DNA of 32,357 nt from an uncultured Eubacteriales bacterium (lineage in GTDB: Bacteria; Bacillota; Clostridia; Lachnospirales; Lachnospiraceae). The position numbers were made by a program, and so were the translations under genes. Each line of letters begins with the position of its first letter. The first letter of the stretch is position 1. The stretch spans positions 1 to 32,357 of the forward strand of contig OMVU01000022.1 of NCBI GenBank assembly GCA_900314565.1, in the 5' to 3' direction. Below are positions 7,177 through 16,503 of the stretch, in pieces. Below the pieces are notes generated by a model, which was not told the DNA's origin, ran no database searches, and was given only the letters and a program-made list of their open reading frames with translations.

Positions 7177-9942
7177 ATGAAAATGACTGAACAAGAAGTA
7201 AACAATGTTAAAGATACGCTGGACCGGATCCCGTTTTATTTGAATCAGGAGGCGAATAAACGATTTTTCTCGATGTATCAGGAAGAAAATGACGATGACA
7301 GTCAAAAACTGAACCTTTTCATACGGGAAGGGGATTGCTTCAGTATTGACATTATAGAGCAGCCATTTCATCTGGAGTATAAAGGTCTGAAGAACGGAAT
7401 TGGCTTTGACTTGTTTTTGAGAGATGGTTTTGGCATTTACGAGAAAGAAAATGCAAATTATTCCGCTGTATTTAATGCAGAAGGGGCCGAACAGTCTGCC
7501 GTTAATCGTGGAGGATTAGGCGGAGATTTAGCGGCCATCAGTATTCACTTTCTGAAAAGCGCGTCCGAGTTGAAAAAGTATGTTCTTGAGCAGGACTTAT
7601 TGAACAGTTTTTCCGGGCTGGACCAGGAAAAAGAAGGAGTGCTTGTAACGGTTCAGGAGGATACGCCTGTCTTTAAGCGTGTATCCGGGAAACGTCGTCC
7701 GTCAATGTTATGCATTTCTCTTTTCAGAGGATCACGGATGGACCGACCATATCTGGACGAGCAGACGAGTGCGTTGGCCGGCGAACTGTTTCAGGAGGAT
7801 CTCCTGTTTGACAGCCTCCTTGAGCTTGCAGAAGACGGCGATGAGGATGCCATGGGTAAGGTCGCGATCAAATATTTGAACGGAGATACCGATGCCGGAA
7901 TCGAACCGGATGCGGAGAAGGCCGTCTTCTGGTTCAGAAAGCAGGCAGAAGCGGACGATCCGACCGGCTGTTTTAATTTGGCTATTCAGTATTTAAAAGG
8001 GGAAGGGGCGGAACAGAGCTTTGCAGAGGCCCTTTTCTGGATGAAAAAAGCTGAAGAAAATGGTGACAGTGACGCTGAGGGATATATCCCAATGCTTGAA
8101 AAACTCTCCGTATTAAAAGCAAAGGCTGATCAGGGTGACACCGGTGCGATGGCGGAACTGGCCGGTCAGATGATGGCCGTCGGAAAGAACGTGGGCGGAC
8201 CATCAGAAAAACAGTTCTATGCAAAGAGCGTGGAACTGGCGGAAAAAGCTGATATGGTCAATGAACCGGGAGCATGCTGGGTTCTGGCGCTTGCTTACGA
8301 ACTCGGACGGGGGGTTCAGAAAGATATGAAAAGGGCGTTGGGGTATTATCGGAAAGGTTCATTCCTCGGAAATCTTGATTGTCAGGCAAATCTCGGTGTG
8401 CTTTTTATAGAGGGCAAAAAAGTGCCGGAGGATAAGAAGAAGGGATTTGAACTTTGCCTGAAGGCGGCCGAGCAGGGGCACGGGAATGCAATGAAAGCAG
8501 TTGGGAATTGCTATCAGTTCGGATACGGTGTTCAGGATGATATGAAGAAGGCCATTTACTGGTATGAAAAAGCGCTTGAAGTCGTTGACGATCCCGAATT
8601 AGCCAGAAAGGTAATGATTTTCAAGACGCTCGAGGACGTTGACGATGAATTGGATGACGAAGATTGGACTCCGCCGGAAGGGTACGATGAAGCGTTAACT
8701 GACTTTATAGAGGAGATGTCCGTCACTAAGGAGGCGAATGACGCTGCACAGAGAGAGGCAGAAGAGCAGCGTAATATAGAAGAAAGAAGAAAAAAAGAAG
8801 AGGAAGACCTGAAAAAGATAAAAATCAGACAGGAAGAGGAAGTTGAAAAAAGGATAAGACGCAAAGAACAGATTATCAGAGCCTTTGCAGACAAAGTATG
8901 TGTTCAAATTGTTGAGCAGAATAGACAATCTCTTGAAGAACAGGAAAACGTAAAAAGGGATGCCGAGGACAAACGTTCATCTCTGGGATTTTTTAAACGC
9001 AGGCAGAAACAAGAACAACAGGAAATTATTGATGCGGCACAGGTAAAAATCAACAGAGCCAAGGCACTCATTGCAAATGCTGAAATAATAAGTGATATTG
9101 GGAAGAGAAAGGCGGCAGCATTTGCAGAAGCGGAGAAGGAGCTGTTTAAAACTCAGGCAGTTAAGTTATATCCAATACCTGAACAGAACGAGTCAGATGA
9201 AAAGGTGAAATCAAAGAGTAAGGTCCAGACTAAGACAGAAGAAGCAGAAAAGGAAATTCTGGATACACTGAGACGGAAAAAAATTCCTATGACAGCAGAG
9301 GAAATAGCAAAAGCGACACCTGCTGTTAAAGATTTTAATGTTTATAAAATAGAGGATATTCTGCGGGATTTGATAGAAAGAAAGTTAATTAGGTGCGCAA
9401 GGAAACCAGAAAATGAACAGTCCTATGATATGCAGGATTTGATAGAAAACACGATAAATAGATTGAGGGCATCAGAAAATGGACGCCTCTATGCTATCTT
9501 AGATAAGCCGGATGTAGATATCGAAAAACCTTTTTACGATGTAATGGATGTCAATCCTGATGATAATGCGGCAGTAAAAAATGCAATTAAAAACGATTTA
9601 GACTTCAAGCTTCGGCAATGGCAATATGACAGCTATCGACGGATAGGGTATGAATCTGATATTTATCAATCAGATGTTGTTGATACCCGACAAATCCGTT
9701 TGGATATACTCCGTTTTTATCAATTATATGAAGGGCAGAATTTATATACATATAGTTCGGTTGCGGCGAAATCTTTAAAAGACAGCAGAGGACAAATAAC
9801 AACTTTTGCAGATAGTTGCCAACGGGATTTGGAGAGACAAGGTTATCTGAACAAACCGTATCGTAAAAACGATATTGTTACGAATTCTTTGACAGATAAA
9901 GGAAATATGTTATTGGCGATGTATCGGTTATTTTATTTATAA
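7177..9942 (+). CDS. Sel1-repeat protein with coiled coil, upstream of SbcDC
   Basis: The 921-residue protein starts with a domain I do not recognise (about 1-190, mixed alpha/beta), then carries Sel1-like repeats (about 215-470; for example AVFWFRKQAEADDPTGCFNLAIQY-type and GVQDDMKKAIYWYEKA-type motifs). These form a helical scaffold for protein contacts. An acidic linker (DVDDELDDEDW) leads to a charged coiled coil (about 515-650) and then a likely winged helix (EILDTLRRKKIPMTAEEIAKA, about 690-745). The last 170 residues are unassigned. It is cytoplasmic, with no signal or membrane span. SbcD follows 59 bp later, so the three genes are probably co-transcribed. ATG 7177 has a weak purine-rich SD; ATG 7183 is an alternative. 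No enzyme motif seen. Confidence 0.88.
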   Translation: MKMTEQEVNNVKDTLDRIPFYLNQEANKRFFSMYQEENDDDSQKLNLFIREGDCFSIDIIEQPFHLEYKGLKNGIGFDLFLRDGFGIYEKENANYSAVFNAEGAEQSAVNRGGLGGDLAAISIHFLKSASELKKYVLEQDLLNSFSGLDQEKEGVLVTVQEDTPVFKRVSGKRRPSMLCISLFRGSRMDRPYLDEQTSALAGELFQEDLLFDSLLELAEDGDEDAMGKVAIKYLNGDTDAGIEPDAEKAVFWFRKQAEADDPTGCFNLAIQYLKGEGAEQSFAEALFWMKKAEENGDSDAEGYIPMLEKLSVLKAKADQGDTGAMAELAGQMMAVGKNVGGPSEKQFYAKSVELAEKADMVNEPGACWVLALAYELGRGVQKDMKRALGYYRKGSFLGNLDCQANLGVLFIEGKKVPEDKKKGFELCLKAAEQGHGNAMKAVGNCYQFGYGVQDDMKKAIYWYEKALEVVDDPELARKVMIFKTLEDVDDELDDEDWTPPEGYDEALTDFIEEMSVTKEANDAAQREAEEQRNIEERRKKEEEDLKKIKIRQEEEVEKRIRRKEQIIRAFADKVCVQIVEQNRQSLEEQENVKRDAEDKRSSLGFFKRRQKQEQQEIIDAAQVKINRAKALIANAEIISDIGKRKAAAFAEAEKELFKTQAVKLYPIPEQNESDEKVKSKSKVQTKTEEAEKEILDTLRRKKIPMTAEEIAKATPAVKDFNVYKIEDILRDLIERKLIRCARKPENEQSYDMQDLIENTINRLRASENGRLYAILDKPDVDIEKPFYDVMDVNPDDNAAVKNAIKNDLDFKLRQWQYDSYRRIGYESDIYQSDVVDTRQIRLDILRFYQLYEGQNLYTYSSVAAKSLKDSRGQITTFADSCQRDLERQGYLNKPYRKNDIVTNSLTDKGNMLLAMYRLFYL

Positions 9943-10001
9943 AAGCATCTGCCTAAATACGGGGATTAGGAAATCAGCTTGGATGAATGGAGGATTACAT
10001 A

Positions 10002-11159
10002 TTGAAAGTATTACATCTGGGAGACTTACATCTCGGCAAAACGCTTGGAGAATATGATTTGGTTCAAGATCAGAAATATATTCTTGATCAGATTCTTGGA
10101 ATGGTAGAAAAATATTCAATCGATGCGGTCCTGATTGCGGGGGATATTTACGATAAAGCGATTCCCACCGAAGCCGCAACACGATTGCTTAATGGATTTT
10201 TATCAGCGCTTGCAGAGAAAAAGGTGAATACTTTTCTGATCAGTGGGAACCATGATTCTGATGACAGGTTGAATTTTGGAAGCAGTCTTTTTGAAAAGAG
10301 CAATATTTTTATTTCTGCGGTATTTGATGGGGCGCTTTATAAAAAAAGTCTGATGGACGCTTATGGCGAGGTCTTCTTTTATCTGCTTCCTTTTGTAAAA
10401 GCGTCTCAGGTTCGTCACTTCTTTCCGGAAGAGAAGATTGAATCCTATGATGATGCGGTGAGGGTGGTTTTAAAGCATGCTGAAATTGATACATCAAAAC
10501 GAAATGTGTTGATTGCGCATCAGTTCGTGGCCGGTAAAAGTAAAGATCCAAATCTGGGAGGATCTGAAGGTGTGGGAGTACAAAGTGTGGGACTTGTCGA
10601 AAAAATCGGATATGACTGCTTTGACTGCTTTGACTATGTTGCGCTCGGACATATTCATTCGCCGCAGAAGATAATGCGGGATACTATCCGATATTCAGGT
10701 TCGCTTTTAAAGTATTCGTTAAGTGAGGCATCCGACAGAAAATCTGTCCCGGTAATTACACTGGGAGAAAAAGGAGTAGTGAAGGTAGAGCTGGTTCCGC
10801 TTTTACCAATGCGGGATCTGCGCCATATCAAGGGTCCTATAAAAAAACTGCTTGCTAAGGAAAATATCAGGGATCAGGAGGATTTCCTGTATGTGACGCT
10901 TACAGATGAGGAAATCATAAATGATTCTATGAAGATCTTTCAGCAAATCTATCCAAATACCGTGAAAATTGATTATGACAATTCCCATACCCGAGAAATA
11001 GAGCATGTAGATATATCTGAAATTGGAAGTGGTAAATCGTTTCAGGAAATAATCGGCGATTTCTACCGCCAGATGTATGGTAATGAGATCAGCGGAGAGG
11101 AACTGGATATCATGAGGCAGGTTGCCAAGGAAGTGGGGGTAATCGATGAGACCGATTAA
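10002..11159 (+). CDS. sbcD: Exonuclease SbcD (Mre11-like nuclease subunit)
   Basis: The 385-residue protein is the metallophosphoesterase subunit of SbcCD, which opens hairpins and trims blocked DNA ends with SbcC. Metal-binding motifs are complete: D8-x-H10 (GDLHLGK), D48 (AGDIYD), N83-H84-D85 (GNHD), HQF and GHIHSPQ. The start is TTG 10002: GGAGG (9989-9993) lies 8 nt before it and the product then starts like the family (K-V-LHLGDLHLG). An in-frame ATG at 9987 overlaps that SD. The 3' end overlaps sbcC by 14 nt, which suggests translational coupling and equal production of both subunits. Confidence 0.95.
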   Translation: MKVLHLGDLHLGKTLGEYDLVQDQKYILDQILGMVEKYSIDAVLIAGDIYDKAIPTEAATRLLNGFLSALAEKKVNTFLISGNHDSDDRLNFGSSLFEKSNIFISAVFDGALYKKSLMDAYGEVFFYLLPFVKASQVRHFFPEEKIESYDDAVRVVLKHAEIDTSKRNVLIAHQFVAGKSKDPNLGGSEGVGVQSVGLVEKIGYDCFDCFDYVALGHIHSPQKIMRDTIRYSGSLLKYSLSEASDRKSVPVITLGEKGVVKVELVPLLPMRDLRHIKGPIKKLLAKENIRDQEDFLYVTLTDEEIINDSMKIFQQIYPNTVKIDYDNSHTREIEHVDISEIGSGKSFQEIIGDFYRQMYGNEISGEELDIMRQVAKEVGVIDETD

Positions 11160-14100
11160 ATTGATCATCAGTGCATTTGGACCGTATGCAGATACGATAC
11201 CGGAAATAGATTTCACACAGTTTGAAGACAAGGGACTGTTCCTGATTTCGGGAGATACAGGGGCTGGCAAAACAACGATTTTTGACGCAATCTGTTTTGC
11301 GCTATATGGAAAGACCAGCGGGAGCTATAGAGATACGAAAAACCTTCGCAGTGAATATGCAAAAGATGGTACAGACAGTTATGTTGATTTTTATTTCTCC
11401 CATCAGGGGCGAAGTTTCCACGTCTGGCGTCAGCCGGCATATACAAGAAAAAAATTGAAAAGAACCGGATATACTTCGATTGCTGAAAAAGCAGTTTTAT
11501 ATGAGGAAGGCCGTCCACCGGTGGAAGGTCTGACGCAGGTCAACAATGCTGTGAAGGAACTTCTGCATATAGATGACAAACAGTTTAAACAGATTGCGAT
11601 GATTGCTCAGGGAGAGTTCTGGGATCTTTTGAACGCAAAGACGGAAAAACGTACGGAGATCCTTCGGACGATATTTTTGACAAATGGATATAAGTCGATA
11701 GAGTTTAAGCTGAAGGACAGAATGGATGCCGGATTCAGGGAAAAGATTGCGGCTGAGAACAGCATTATTCAGTATTTCAGCGGTATCGAAGTCAATGGAG
11801 AAGGTCCGATTTATGAAGAATTTTCGGCTGCGAAATCGCGGGTGGAAGGATCGAAGAGTGCATGGAATCTGGATGAACTGTTGCGGGTCGCAGAACGCTT
11901 GATAGAGCAGGATAAGAATGTACTTGATCGGGAAACAAAGAAACGGGATGCAGCAGAGAATGAACTAAAAGATACGGAAAAGAAGCTGAATCTGGCACAG
12001 TCAAATAATGATAGCATCCTGAAACTGAACAGGCTTAAGGAGGAAAAAGAAAATCTGGATGCACAAAAGCCTTATATAGATGAAGAAAAGAAAATGCTTG
12101 GCCGTCAGAAATGCGCAGTGCGTATAGTGTATCCTTCTTATTCCAACTGGAAAAAGAAGGAGGGAGAACGGAAAGAAATGGAAGAACAAATCCGAGGCAA
12201 GAAAGCTGACTTAAAGACTGCTGAAGATGCTGCCAGGGATGCTGATTTTCTGTTACGAGAAGCAGAGAAAAAAAGGCCTGATGCGGAGGCACTACGGATA
12301 AAAGCTGAAAGGATTGCTGAAGATAAGGATAAGTATAAGAAGCGGGATGACCTGACTGCTCGGCTAAAAGAGCTTGAACAGGAAAGTGAGGGATTTATCA
12401 TTCAGGAGGAGGAGCTGCAGAAGGAAAAGGCGAATCTTCAGAATGATATCAACTCTTTTAAAGAAACAATTCGTGATCTAAAACAGGCTCCTGAAGATCT
12501 GGGAAGAGCTGAAATGGAAGGAAAACGGCTCGATAATATCCAGAAGGATATTAAGCTTATTCTGAATACCAGAATTCCAGAACGCGAAAGGGAGAAGAAG
12601 AACCTGACAAAGGCGCAGAATGCTTTTGAGGCAGCTCGTATAAAATTCAATGCAGCTCGGGAAAGACGGGAACAAACGGAAGAGCTTCTTGAAAATTCCC
12701 GTGCCGGAATCCTGGCACAGAAGTTGAGGGAAGGTGAAAAATGTCCGGTCTGCGGATCAGTGCATCATCCTGAACCGGCCCGTATTCCTGAAAAAGCCGC
12801 TGACGAAGCAGCACTGAAAACCTGCCGTGAAGAAGAAGACTGTTTGACTGAATTGAAAAACAAAGCACTGGCAACTGTAGAAGGATATCGCTCTGCCCTG
12901 GAGGAGATGGAAAAACGATTGAGGTTAGATATAATATCCTGTTTGGAAAAGGCTGATCCGGGGAAAGATGTTCTTGAAGAGAATCTGGATATTCTGGAGG
13001 AATTGCTGAAAAAGGCAGAGGATCGAATAGAGGAAGAGATTAAAACGAATGGGATTTTGCAGAAGGATCTTTTGGAGAAATGCCGGATTTTGAATGACGC
13101 AGAAACCGGGCTGGATATAGCGCAGGGTAAGAAAATGTCTGCCTTCATGGAAAAGCAACGTGCTTTTGAGGAAAGAAAACAGAAAAACGAAACAGATAAG
13201 ATCAGAATAGATACGGAGCTTGGGACGATGTCAGGCTTAAGTTATGATAGTTGGGCAGCTGCAGAATCTGAAAAAAACAGAATGGCAGATGAGGCGAAAG
13301 AATTCCTTGATGCTATCGCAACTGCTTCGCAGGTCAAAGCTGATAAAGATGAAGTATGCACCGGGATCAGTGCTTCGATCCAAACACTGGGCAAGACGCT
13401 TGAAAAATTAAAAAATGATGAACAGCAACTTCGATCTGACTTTCAGAAGAAGCTGGAGATGCAGCAGTTCCGGACGGATGAAGAAATGCTCGGATATGTT
13501 GTTGAAGAGGAAGACATAGATAGAACAGAAAGGCATATTCATGGTTACGAGCAGGGAGTGAATACGAACGCAGTACAGCTGAAAGAAGCAGCGGCTGCAG
13601 CAGAAGGAAAAATATTGATCGACACGAATGAAATACTGGAGCTTAGGACGGCGCAGGAAGAAGCTTTCAATAAAGCTCGTGAGATCGTGAGCAGCATTGA
13701 GTATCGAATCAGGGCAAATAAAGAAAAAACAAAAGGTATGCTCAGAAAAAAAGCCAGTCTGGAAAAAGCCCGGAAAGAGTATATGATTTGTGCGAGACTC
13801 TATGACCTCGTCAAGGGCCAGACCGGAAATGGAAAGATTACGCTGGAGCAGTATGTACAGGCAACCGGATTTGACGGAATTATAAAAGCAGCTAATCGCA
13901 GGCTGCTACCAATGAGCGATGGGCAATATGAACTATACAGACAGGAAGACTCTGTTGGAAAGAGGAGCAATACCTTCCTGGATCTTGAAGTGCTGGATAA
14001 TTATACCGGTCACAGAAGACCTGTAGGTAATCTTTCCGGAGGAGAAAGTTTTAAAGCATCTCTTAGCCTGGCACTTGGTCTTTCTGATACTGTGTCGTCT

Positions 14101-14328
14101 AACCTTGGAGGCATCCAGATGGATGCTCTCTTTGTAGACGAGGGTTTTGGAACGCTTGATAGAAAATCCATCGAAAATGCGATGGACATCCTTCTGCACC
14201 TTTCAGGCAACAATAAGTTGGTAGGTGTGATCAGCCACAGAGAAGAACTGATTGAGAATATACCTCAGCAAATTCGGGTCAGCAAGACAAAGGAAGGCAG
14301 TAAGATTATTATAGAAAATGGACTGTGA
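11146..14328 (+). CDS. sbcC: Exonuclease SbcC (Rad50-like SMC ATPase)
   Basis: The 1060-residue protein has the ABC/SMC layout of Rad50: Walker A GDTGAGKTT at 36-44, a long coiled coil broken by a zinc hook CPVC at 533-536, a second coiled coil, the ABC signature LSGGE starting at 963, and Walker B DALFVDE with catalytic pair D998-E999. It dimerises through the hook, binds DNA and uses ATP to control SbcD nuclease. Length is normal for the family. It starts inside the last codons of sbcD. Base composition is richer in A than the genes further right, as expected for coiled coil. Confidence 0.96.
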   Translation: MRPIKLIISAFGPYADTIPEIDFTQFEDKGLFLISGDTGAGKTTIFDAICFALYGKTSGSYRDTKNLRSEYAKDGTDSYVDFYFSHQGRSFHVWRQPAYTRKKLKRTGYTSIAEKAVLYEEGRPPVEGLTQVNNAVKELLHIDDKQFKQIAMIAQGEFWDLLNAKTEKRTEILRTIFLTNGYKSIEFKLKDRMDAGFREKIAAENSIIQYFSGIEVNGEGPIYEEFSAAKSRVEGSKSAWNLDELLRVAERLIEQDKNVLDRETKKRDAAENELKDTEKKLNLAQSNNDSILKLNRLKEEKENLDAQKPYIDEEKKMLGRQKCAVRIVYPSYSNWKKKEGERKEMEEQIRGKKADLKTAEDAARDADFLLREAEKKRPDAEALRIKAERIAEDKDKYKKRDDLTARLKELEQESEGFIIQEEELQKEKANLQNDINSFKETIRDLKQAPEDLGRAEMEGKRLDNIQKDIKLILNTRIPEREREKKNLTKAQNAFEAARIKFNAARERREQTEELLENSRAGILAQKLREGEKCPVCGSVHHPEPARIPEKAADEAALKTCREEEDCLTELKNKALATVEGYRSALEEMEKRLRLDIISCLEKADPGKDVLEENLDILEELLKKAEDRIEEEIKTNGILQKDLLEKCRILNDAETGLDIAQGKKMSAFMEKQRAFEERKQKNETDKIRIDTELGTMSGLSYDSWAAAESEKNRMADEAKEFLDAIATASQVKADKDEVCTGISASIQTLGKTLEKLKNDEQQLRSDFQKKLEMQQFRTDEEMLGYVVEEEDIDRTERHIHGYEQGVNTNAVQLKEAAAAAEGKILIDTNEILELRTAQEEAFNKAREIVSSIEYRIRANKEKTKGMLRKKASLEKARKEYMICARLYDLVKGQTGNGKITLEQYVQATGFDGIIKAANRRLLPMSDGQYELYRQEDSVGKRSNTFLDLEVLDNYTGHRRPVGNLSGGESFKASLSLALGLSDTVSSNLGGIQMDALFVDEGFGTLDRKSIENAMDILLHLSGNNKLVGVISHREELIENIPQQIRVSKTKEGSKIIIENGL

Positions 14329-14516
14329 GCATGATATTTAGCTGGATGGTATGCATACGGGTCATGCGAATACAGGTGATTATGAAAAAGATGAGAATGA
14401 AAAAATAGTTGTTCATCAACAATGTTGTTTTTCACTTGGTATAACTTGTTTTTCTGGTTACACAGAAAGTAATATGCAGCTTAGACTTGCTTTTCAGAAT
14501 TCGGAGGATATAGTCT

Positions 14517-15752
14517 ATGCCTTTTTATGAAATACTCATTAACGCAGGATGTTCTGTTAAAGATCCGTTAATTTATAAGTATTCAAATACCAAAAACATA
14601 GAACTTCATATTAAAAAAGACAGAGCTGCAATCAGATATTACATGAGCGTTGCAAAGTCTCCTGAAGAGATGATAGCGTTTAAAGCAGGTGTTTTTAAAG
14701 ATGCTTATCGTAAAGTATTTCTGTTACATGGGGTATTGTTTGATCGGGATATTAATGTCCGGACTATCACGGTAGCTATTGATGGGGTCAGTGTAGTCTA
14801 TGATAAAGATACAGAAGGGTTTCCTTTCGTATACTCTATGATCAGTAAGCTTCCTATGCATTTGTCGGAATCATGGAAAAGCAAAGAGTTTTGCCTTCGC
14901 TTGATAGAGAGTCCAAAAAGTAAAAGTAATAATGACTATAGGCAAATTAGTGTTCTGGCATTTCTGTGCAGTAAAGGACGACCTTATATCATAGATCGTT
15001 TTACAAATCTTTGGACATCGATGAATGCTTATTATAACTGGTATGCTGATCTGTATAATGAATTTTTTCGTAAAAAGTATCACTATGACGCAAAATATTA
15101 TGAAAAGATACGAAAGCGGATACCAGAGGAAAAGAGGGGTGAATTTGATAATCTTCGAAGCGAAACATTGTCAAATGGACGAAAGTACCCGTTTATCGTA
15201 TCTGGGGATACAAATTGCATAAAACTCCTAATGGAATCAATTCATAAGAATGGGGCATTCATCAAGTCTTCTCAATTTGAAAATGATATTACATTACGAG
15301 CTATGTTGCATAGGTTTGAATCAAGATTATGTTCTTTATCTGATTTTGACCTGCAAAGACTATATTCTTACTCAGTGCTTCTATTAAGTGGGTCCCAGGC
15401 TGCTTCTAATGATGAATTTTTCGATATTTTTAAGCTGACACAAGGTATGAATAGGCAAAATTTATACTTCTTTTTGGTTTTAGAGTATCCGTATATTTGT
15501 CGTTGCAATTACTTACATGGTTCAAAGGCGCTTTTACTTTTATCATATGAGAACGAATTTGAGATTCGTCGCCTAAAAGCTGCGAGTTTTTTCGTTGAAA
15601 AATTCCTTTCAGAAAGAATCCCTATGATGATAACAGGGGTGACTAAAATGTCGGATGATATATTATCTTCACTAGAGAAAAAAGTAGATTCCAAAAATTT
15701 AAATATTATGGAAAACCATAAGAAAGCGGCTGAAAACCTCATAGATTGTTGA
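14517..15752 (+). CDS. Hypothetical protein, possibly HEPN-like
   Basis: The 411-residue protein is not one I recognise. AGGA (14504-14507) lies about 9 nt before ATG 14517. Around residue 160-185 it has DRFTNLWTSMNAYYNWYADLY, a pattern close to the F-x-x-LW-x-x-x-NxxY helix seen in ApeA-like and related HEPN proteins, many of which are RNases in defence. A canonical R-x4-6-H catalytic motif is not visible; RAMLH near residue 263 is one residue short. It is clearly more AT-rich than its neighbours, which hints at separate acquisition. It lies 188 bp after sbcC, so it may have its own promoter. No membrane span. Confidence 0.7.
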   Translation: MPFYEILINAGCSVKDPLIYKYSNTKNIELHIKKDRAAIRYYMSVAKSPEEMIAFKAGVFKDAYRKVFLLHGVLFDRDINVRTITVAIDGVSVVYDKDTEGFPFVYSMISKLPMHLSESWKSKEFCLRLIESPKSKSNNDYRQISVLAFLCSKGRPYIIDRFTNLWTSMNAYYNWYADLYNEFFRKKYHYDAKYYEKIRKRIPEEKRGEFDNLRSETLSNGRKYPFIVSGDTNCIKLLMESIHKNGAFIKSSQFENDITLRAMLHRFESRLCSLSDFDLQRLYSYSVLLLSGSQAASNDEFFDIFKLTQGMNRQNLYFFLVLEYPYICRCNYLHGSKALLLLSYENEFEIRRLKAASFFVEKFLSERIPMMITGVTKMSDDILSSLEKKVDSKNLNIMENHKKAAENLIDC

Positions 15753-15813
15753 AATGTCATTTGGAGAACAGAAGTCTGCACCGAAGGCAGTGAACCAGAA
15801 AAGAGATTTGGAA

Positions 15814-15951
15814 ATGGCAGTAACATCAAATGTAATATTCCAATTTAGTGTGACAGAACAAATTGAAGCAGCTAAAACATTTAAATTTCGATTGAATGGG
15901 AGGATATCAGGCAGAAACAGATATTGTCAGTTTAATGGAAATCAATACTGA
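15814..15951 (+). pseudogene. Possible remnant of a small antitoxin-like gene
   Basis: A 45-codon frame begins MAVTSNVIFQFSVTEQIEAA, which loosely resembles the start of RelB/DinJ-type antitoxins, but the usual continuation is missing and another frame (from about 15896) reads QAETDIVSLMEI before a stop. No good SD. It may be a decayed gene or chance. Confidence 0.2.
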
Positions 15952-16086
15952 TACCCTACTATAATACGTGTATAATGAAAAGAGAATGACACCAATCGAT
16001 ATTCAGATAATATAGTGATGAATCGGGATAATTTGGGAGGTACACAGGCTGTCTGTCTTTTATGGAGATATGCCTGAAGCGATATT

Positions 16087-16264
16087 TAATCTCTGACGCA
16101 GAACTCGCATGATTTACTTGTGATATGAATGCGCAAAGTGAAGCTTTGCTCTGACACGGATTACAAAACCCGCGTCAGAGATTAGAGCATCCGACGGATT
16201 TTTCCTGCACAAAGAGGGAGGTGCTTCACACCCTGTACGGCTAGAATGCCGAGGCGCTCTTGAT
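16087..16264. repeat. Structured intergenic element, copy B
   Basis: A perfect 13-bp inverted repeat (16087-16099 against 16172-16184) encloses 72 nt. The loop contains ACTCGC, GTGATAT and GCGCAAAGTGAAGCT, then CTCTGAC (16149-16155), which repeats the left arm (16091-16097). After the stem follow GCACAAAGAGGGAGGTGCTT and CGGCTAGAATGCCGAGGCG. The blocks, spacing and order match copy A, while the stem sequence is entirely different but still self-complementary. The 11-bp-arm hairpin of copy A is absent here. The flanks (15952-16086, 16265-16344) show no gene. Confidence 0.75.
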
Positions 16265-16344
16265 TCCTGGTGTTTTTCAAGAATTCTTATACGGATGACT
16301 TTAATCATGGATGAACTCTCAATACGCATGATAAATGAACACTG

Positions 16345-16383
16345 AAAACATCTCATATCTGAAAGGGTATGAGATGTTTTAAC
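16345..16383. terminator. Rho-independent terminator, possibly bidirectional
   Basis: A 13-bp perfect stem, AAAACATCTCATA (16345-16357) with TATGAGATGTTTT (16368-16380), and a 10-nt loop. A's before and T's after allow use on both strands. It closes whatever is transcribed from copy B and separates it from the Fic gene. Confidence 0.7.
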
Positions 16384-16503
16384 ATCTAACAGGTGATGAA
16401 TATCCTGTTGTATGTCAGGGAAAATATCGAATAGTCTTCAGCTGATTATCCTTATAGGCAGGATATTTCTCAAAGAGCAGGACAGCGAAAGGAAATTTGA
16501 TAA

